Of a DNA stretch of 6,893 bases, positions 5,603 to 6,893 are shown in pieces. The number at the start of each line of letters is the position of its first letter. Positions within the stretch are counted from its first letter, which is position 1. The DNA comes from a bacterium HR41 (GTDB lineage: Bacteria > Actinomycetota > Thermoleophilia > Solirubrobacterales > Thermoleophilaceae), in assembly GCA_002898855.1 (NCBI GenBank), contig BEIR01000065.1, positions 1 through 6,893 of the forward strand, given 5' to 3'. A program made the translations under genes and the position numbers. Under the pieces are notes generated by a model. It was not told the DNA's origin and ran no database searches. It worked only from the letters and a program-made list of their open reading frames with translations.

Positions 5603-6399
5603 CCACCGCGGGCACCACGACTTTCGACCGCGCGACAGCAGTCGAACGGATCGGCGATGGTCGATACCGCGCGCTGCTCGACCACGCCTTCTGGGTCGTG
5701 CGCGGCCCGAACGGCGGCTACCTCGCAGCGATCCTCTTGCGGGCCCTAAGCGACCATCTCGGCGAACCGGGACGCCAACCGCGCTCGCTCACCGTCCACT
5801 ACTTGCGCGCTCCCGCCGAGGGTGAAGCGCGCATCGAGACACGCGTCGAACGGCGGGGACGTTCGCTCGCCACGCTCTCGGCGCGCCTCAGCCAAGCAGG
5901 TGCTACCTGCGCGCTGGCCCTCGCCGCTTTCTCGCCGCCGTGGGAAGCGGCCGGCGAGTTCGACCACGCTCGTGCACCCGCCGTGCCGTCGCCCGACGAT
6001 CTTGCGCCGCTAACAGCCACCGTGCCGATCCCGATCCGCGAGCAGTTCGACCTGCGGCCTCTCTGGGGAGCCGCTCCGTTCAGCTGCGCCGACGAGGCTA
6101 CCGTCGGCGGTTGGATCAGGACGACCGACCACCGCCCCCTCGATTGGCTGCTTGTCGCGGCGCTGACCGATGCCTGGTACCCGGCTGCGTTCCCGGTTCT
6201 AGACCGTCCGGCAGCGATGCCGACCGTCGACCTCACGATCCACTTCCGAGCCCAGCCGCAGCCAAACGCCGGCGGTTGGGCCTTGGCGCGGTTCCGCTCG
6301 TGGCTCGCCCGCGACGGCTTCGTCGAAGAGGACGGCGAGCTGTGGACTCCCGACGGCACGCTCGTCGCCCAGTCGCGCCAACTTGCACTGATGTTCTAG
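5599..6399 (+). CDS. Acyl-CoA thioesterase, TesB-like double hotdog
   Basis: A 266-residue thioesterase, expected to hydrolyse acyl-CoA to free acid and CoA in the cytoplasm. The N-terminal hotdog shows WVVRGPNGGYLAAILLRAL (about 32-50) and PRSLTVHYLRAPAEGEA (61-77), the usual 4HBT_3-type pattern. The C-terminal hotdog shows LLVAALTDAWYP, MPTVDLTIHFR and GELWTPDGTLVAQSRQLALM. D191, T209 and Q258 fall where E. coli TesB has its catalytic D204, T228 and Q278. No signal peptide or membrane segment is seen. The ATG overlaps the decarboxylase stop as ATGA, so translation is probably coupled and the two proteins are likely used together. Length is normal for actinobacterial members of the family and slightly shorter than TesB (286 aa). 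The acyl chain handled is unknown; an aroyl- or branched-acyl-CoA is a guess from the neighbour. Confidence 0.9.
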   Translation: MTTAGTTTFDRATAVERIGDGRYRALLDHAFWVVRGPNGGYLAAILLRALSDHLGEPGRQPRSLTVHYLRAPAEGEARIETRVERRGRSLATLSARLSQAGATCALALAAFSPPWEAAGEFDHARAPAVPSPDDLAPLTATVPIPIREQFDLRPLWGAAPFSCADEATVGGWIRTTDHRPLDWLLVAALTDAWYPAAFPVLDRPAAMPTVDLTIHFRAQPQPNAGGWALARFRSWLARDGFVEEDGELWTPDGTLVAQSRQLALMF

Positions 6400-6505
6400 G
6401 GCGTAGACGATCTGTTAAGGAGTCCGAAACCGTCGGTCGATTGAAGGGTTGGGAGCGGTACCGCCGTTCAGCTGCGCGGTTGCCTGCTCGACATCGAGGA
6501 ACCCC
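6400..6505. other. Intergenic spacer with short palindrome and ribosome-binding site
   Basis: This 106-nt spacer contains a perfect 10-bp palindrome, GCGGTACCGC, at 6455-6464 and a TTGAAG at 6441-6446 that could be a -35 but has no convincing -10 partner. GAGGA at 6496-6500 lies 5 nt before the GTG at 6506 and serves as the Shine-Dalgarno site of the following gene. No terminator with a T tract is visible, so transcription may continue from the thioesterase gene. Confidence 0.4.
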
Positions 6506-6893
6506 GTGTCCGTGACCGCACCATCGGAAGATTCCCGCCTGGCGTCGCCGCGGGCAGCTCTCGACACGCGCGACACCGACCTTCTGCGGCGCATCGGCGC
6601 CGCCGGCTGGTTCGTCGCGGCGCTGGTCAGCTGGGCGGCGACGCGCCTCGCCGATCCCGACCCGAGCGACCACACCGGCCTTTTGATCTGCGGCGGGGTC
6701 GATCTCGCGATCGCCGTTGCGCTGTTTTTGGGCAGGCGCTTTCCGCGCTGGCTCGTGAAGGGGCTCGTGATCTACGCCGCGGTCGTGATGACGAGCGTTG
6801 TGATCGCTTTCGCCAAGCCGCTCGGGCCGGTACCGCTCTACTACATCTTCGCGGCCTTCACGAGCGCCTACTTCGGCAGCCGCGCCGACGTTG
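6506..6893 (+). CDS. N-terminal part of a multi-pass membrane protein (3'-partial)
   Basis: The GTG at 6506 begins a frame that stays open to the right edge, giving 129 codons. It was chosen over the GTG at 6512 because GAGGA (6496-6500) is 5 nt upstream. The first 28 or so residues are polar and cytoplasmic-looking (MSVTAPSEDSRLASPR...DTRDTDLLRR). They are followed by hydrophobic segments at about 31-47, 58-75, 84-103 and the beginning of a fourth at 108-124 (PLYYIFAAFTSAYFGSR). A short-loop helical block ending in YY.F...TSAYFGSR resembles the membrane sensor regions I recall in front of GGDEF (diguanylate cyclase) or histidine-kinase domains in Actinobacteria. The effector domain is outside the window, so a signalling role is only a suggestion. 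Confidence 0.72.
   Translation, partial: MSVTAPSEDSRLASPRAALDTRDTDLLRRIGAAGWFVAALVSWAATRLADPDPSDHTGLLICGGVDLAIAVALFLGRRFPRWLVKGLVIYAAVVMTSVVIAFAKPLGPVPLYYIFAAFTSAYFGSRADV

Noticed and set aside
1..6893. CRISPR array, tRNA/rRNA, insertion sequence or phage/defence genes
   Set aside because: I saw no spaced direct repeats, tRNA-like cloverleaf, transposase motif or terminal inverted repeats on either strand. All recognised genes are metabolic, regulatory or stress-related.

Overview
The window is high-GC DNA with tightly packed genes, all on the + strand. The gene types are those of an environmental actinobacterium: a secreted-type GH6 glycosidase, an ACAD10/11-like acyl-CoA dehydrogenase, a FurA/CatR-type regulator and a manganese catalase. 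Several starts look leaderless, with a TANNNT box 7-8 nt before GTG/ATG, which also fits Actinobacteria. The GH6 and Mn-catalase sequences resemble what I recall from Thermoleophilia (Solirubrobacter/Thermoleophilum relatives), but that placement is inference from memory and was not searched.

Layout: (1) 3-1034, a GH6 enzyme whose N-terminus lies off the left edge. (2) 1035-1097, a GC-rich spacer with a perfect 16-bp tandem repeat and a candidate -10 box. (3) 1098-2339, acyl-CoA dehydrogenase. (4) 2340-2422, an AT-rich island with a well-spaced promoter leading to (5) 2423-2929, a FurA/CatR-like Fur regulator. (6) 2929-3822, a manganese catalase that shares one base with the regulator's stop codon. 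(7) 3823-3931, a GNRA-capped hairpin, a perfect 32-bp palindrome acting as terminator, and a candidate -10. (8) 3932-5602, a benzoylformate-decarboxylase-like ThDP enzyme. (9) 5599-6399, a double-hotdog acyl-CoA thioesterase overlapping it by 4 nt. (10) 6400-6505, a spacer. (11) 6506 to the right edge, the start of a multi-pass membrane protein.

Two operons stand out. The first pairs a peroxide/iron-sensing type regulator with a catalase. This repeats the furA-katG logic known from mycobacteria and Streptomyces, but the heme catalase-peroxidase is replaced by a non-heme dimanganese catalase. The second pairs a 2-oxoacid decarboxylase with a thioesterase in a translationally coupled arrangement, suggesting linked handling of a (possibly aromatic) 2-oxo acid and an acyl-CoA. 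Both the GH6 and the decarboxylase have substitutions at positions that are catalytic in the characterised family members. No RNA gene, CRISPR array, insertion sequence or phage gene was seen, and no wholly new system can be claimed. The regulator-Mn catalase unit and the substituted active sites are the most interesting content.
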